DNA of 22,320 bases from Dipylidium caninum (lineage: Eukaryota > Platyhelminthes > Cestoda > Cyclophyllidea > Dipylidiidae), in contig QEYB01000287.1 in assembly GCA_017562135.1 (NCBI GenBank), positions 1-22,320 of the forward strand. Direction: 5' to 3'. The notes beneath the pieces were generated by a model that was given only the letters and a program-made list of their open reading frames with translations, made no database searches and was not told the origin of the DNA. Both the position numbers and the translations under genes were made by a program. Within the stretch, counting starts at the first letter, position 1. Every line of letters starts with the position of its first letter. This document shows positions 19,300 through 22,320 of the stretch, piece by piece.

Positions 19300-21640
19300 T
19301 GGCGACGGCTAGTTCTACATCATGGATGCCCAATAAGAGCGCTGTAGTCCATTACGTTGTTCTCTCTGCAGAAACTAAAAATGGAATATTAACCCGACAT
19401 GGGCCATGGAGAGGACGCAGGATACATAGCCAAAAATTACGTCTGAAATACCAATATAAATAAATAAACACTTCAGGATTTGGTTTAAAAAAAATATTAT
19501 CTATGTACCTTAAAGTATCTGTTTACATGGCAGTCAAGGGGGATGGTTAAAAATTCGCCTAAGCTTAATACGACGAGGAGACTGGCTAGTCTCGGAGAAC
19601 AATTCGACTTGAGGGCGAAAAAACACCTCGGACAAAATTAGGTGATCATATGAGTTGACTCTACGAGAGAAGCGCCCGCCATTGGTATTATTTTAGCTAA
19701 GAACAATTTTCACGATTGAATTCGAATCACAATACAAGAAATAGACAACGGGACCGGTGGAAATACTTAGGGCACCAGTTATTTCTCAATTATTAAACCT
19801 ATTATTTTTTTTATTAAGCACAAATTAGTGACCAAATAGTAAAAGGGTTGGGTTTAAGAAGAGAGACCTACATTTGTGATCACGCAAAGAGGGCGAAAAT
19901 AAATTGTGTTGGCACTAGCCAATAAAGGAGGCCATTAGTGAATGTGGCGAAAGGAAAATAGCTAGGCACAAAAACACATGAGGTACGAAGTGGCGAGAGT
20001 CATGATAAAGGAGAAAGCGAAACCGACAAAGAGAGGGAGAGAGGGAAGTTAGTATACTTTCTCGAGCGTCTGCATGAACTACTCTCAGATTTGAAAATTA
20101 GAAAAAATTATCAATCCACATTGCACAAGACTGTGTGTCGAGATGAGATGAAGAGAAGCAAACGCTGATACGATTACTGCTGGCTCAGTGGACTAGTCAT
20201 TGACCTCGAGAAAAGAAGAAGAAGGGCATTCCAGTCACTAATGAAATTCATGCTCCCGCAGTTTGTACTTGATCTGAGAGCAAAGAAATTTTAGGTGTCC
20301 CTTAACCCATTGAAGAAATATCAAAATATTGTCTGTGTGGAATTAGCATTTTTGAGGAGAAGCAAATAACGAATAGACGGAATAAAGTGGATAAGAAAAT
20401 TCACAACACTACTATTAGTGTTATTTTGAAAACAAGCTTTAACACAAAGGATTGAAGCCAAAATTGGCAGTGAGTGTGAATACACTACTCTCACTTACTG
20501 TGCCGGGGATGGACATGATTTGCCGAAATATTAACAAAAAGACTCATAATAAAGAGCCCTCTCACAGGCTCAAAGACCTCTACGGACAGAAGGTCCTCCA
20601 CGTAATTTACCTAGTGGACATCTACTTGTGTAAGGGTTTGCGAAAACGGAAAAAAGAGAAGCCCTCAAGCCAAATTGCGAGACCTAAGTCTTACCTATTT
20701 GACGGCTTTCGTTTTTTTTCGATAAGTGAAATTCCTTTAAGTATAGCGACAAGTATACATAAAAGATGATTAAGGTGGCGTTACCAAACATGAACCCATG
20801 TTTCCGTGGATATTATGAAAACTTATTTCCTGGTTGGGACTCCGCCATTCCAGTGACTGCAAATCGCGAAATGAAAGGATAGATGGTCGTTCAGAAGACT
20901 TACAAATAAAAGTGAGGAAATAAAAGCAAACATAAACTGGAATTTCTATTAAACTGATTACACAATAAACTGACCGCAATATCCCTTTCGAGGGAGGGGT
21001 GTTCCCAATCGTTGTTTCCGCACGACTCTTCCATGGTGCAGTTCGGCCACAAAATGTCATTCACGAAGTCATTGTCCTTCAGTGTAGGCAGAGGTTTAGT
21101 CTACGGGAGAAAGAAATCACCGCAAGAAATCTCTGCAGAGGGAACTAGTCGAACAAATATACGCGCGAAAAAGGGAGAGAGTTGGGACGTGGGAAGGCAC
21201 GAAAGCGCGGCCAAGGGGGCATAATTTACATTATACGGCAGTAGCTGCGACTACAAACTGCATTGCTAGCAGGAAATAACGGAGAGGGTGATGCACCTGT
21301 CTCGGACACTCAAAGGGAGAGACTGGCCGCTCTCATTTAACTCTTCTTGCCATAACAAAAAAGAAAGACATCTTTCTGGTCGTCACTAGTTATGCAAAAG
21401 CAGACTTATATGGAAGTACGCGCGGCGGAATAGTGGGGATTAGGAGGAAGCGATACCAGTGGCGAGGAGAAGGACGAGAATAAAGCCAAAGTAGGCAACG
21501 TCTAAGGGGGATGGGAAAGGAGTGTAGGGATAAAGCCGACTTTCCTCTCTTACCCGCTTGTGTTTCAACACGGTTATGCTGTGGGCGTTTCTGACAACAG
21601 TGAAGGTGAGTTAAGATTTTTGAAAACTTTTAGAGAAACA
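19300..21640. other. No gene recognised upstream of the unknown gene
   Basis: This AT-rich stretch has only short, motif-free frames, including plus-strand 20452-20769. The promoter and any 5' exons of the unknown minus-strand gene should lie here, but I cannot point to them. Confidence 0.4.
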
Positions 21641-21642
21641 TA

Positions 21643-22320
21643 TCAGGTCTACCAAAAAAGTGATGTTCCGCTTTCTGATTGAATTAAAATATACTTTTTT
21701 TCTCACGTCAATAAACTTTAATACGCTGTAGAATTCGCATTAATTTTGAACGACCACTTGCAAGACGTGGGGGCAATTTGTGGTGTCGCATATTTTGAAA
21801 AGTGCATCATCTTTTCGATACCAAAAAAAAGTGAACCAGTGCATGTTTGATGTATCCTTCACTGCTTGAGGACGAAAACAAGGGATTACTTGGAGGGCGC
21901 CAAAGCCAAGGGAATATGGGGTGTGCGACAGAATTCCCCAGCCTCCTTCTGCAATTTTTGAGAGTTCCCAAAAGCAACCACATTAGCCTGGCATTACCAT
22001 TTGATCAGTGTGATGTCTATCCGGCTTTTGAACATCGGTCGGCCTCTTTTCTTCGACTGCTGTCTTTAAAATCATCCACTTGCTAACAAAACTTCTATCC
22101 GAAGTTGGCTTTTTCATCCCCGTGAACCCTCCGATGTGTTCCCACCAATGCAACTATCTGCAACACCCAAAACACCATTCGCCTATTCAGAAGCCCCAAG
22201 TCGTCACAGAGGTGGCAAGGCGGGATCGCCGTTTCCACAATTGTCGCACCCCTTTCCCCCGTGATTTCGTCAGTAGGCGAACTCTCTCGCCATTCCCTGC
22301 CGATTTTTGCGAGAAAAGCA
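21643..22320 (+). mobile_element. Mariner-type repeat R3, right copy (runs off window)
   Basis: The copy starts TCAGGTCTACC directly after a TA dinucleotide, the target of Tc1/mariner elements. It carries TTAAAATATACTTTTTTTCTCACGTCAATAAAC, then a ~300-bp segment missing from the left copy, then the block shared with 13536-13763 up to the window edge. No convincing coding frame was found. Confidence 0.58.

Noticed and set aside
1..22320. CRISPR arrays, bacterial operons, rRNA genes
   Set aside because: No regularly spaced identical repeats, no dense long open frames and no rRNA-like blocks were seen.

Overview
The window looks like nuclear DNA of an invertebrate animal. Genes are split by introns and coding density is very low. 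Almost every intron or intergenic stretch holds decayed DNA transposons of the piggyBac and Tc1/mariner superfamilies. I see no bacterial-style gene arrangement, no rRNA or tRNA gene and no CRISPR array. A candidate 34-nt intron and generally small exons would fit a flatworm, perhaps a tapeworm, but this is inference; no species marker was found.

Two spliced genes can be supported, both on the minus strand. The first (about 1732-10921) is a nucleosome assembly protein 1 (NAP1/NAP1L) homologue. Three exons at 10780-10921, 9664-9817 and 7842-7981 join in phase with canonical splice sites and read through the NAP1 core. The 3' half is different. Colinear NAP1 signatures remain near 3600, 2090, 2030 and 1780-1732, but they are broken by frame changes and stops, so the gene looks half intact and half decayed. 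The second (about 17557-19292) is an unrecognised Gly/Ser/Pro-rich protein. It is supported by four phase-compatible exons.

Mobile DNA fills the rest. A 1.93-kb piggyBac-type element (5482-7413) has matching terminal inverted repeats and TTAA at both ends. Inside it are three head-to-tail copies of the C-terminal part of the transposase and no room for the rest. A second piggyBac relic is split: its left end is at 13301-13384 and a Cys-rich-domain fragment is at 14810-15045. A mariner-like repeat with a Mos1-type end lies between them, and a second copy of that repeat runs off the right edge (21643-22320). Four plus-strand copies of another mariner family (about 2540-3270, 4480-4990, 8270-8945, 10175-10590) are degenerate, and three of them show what looks like the same internal deletion.

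Other repeats are a ~290-bp pair (11034-11310 and 13009-13298) next to the NAP1 5' exon, a degenerate tandem array (11715-12180) and short low-complexity tracts. The remaining long stretches (1-1700, 15050-17400, 19300-21640) show no convincing gene.
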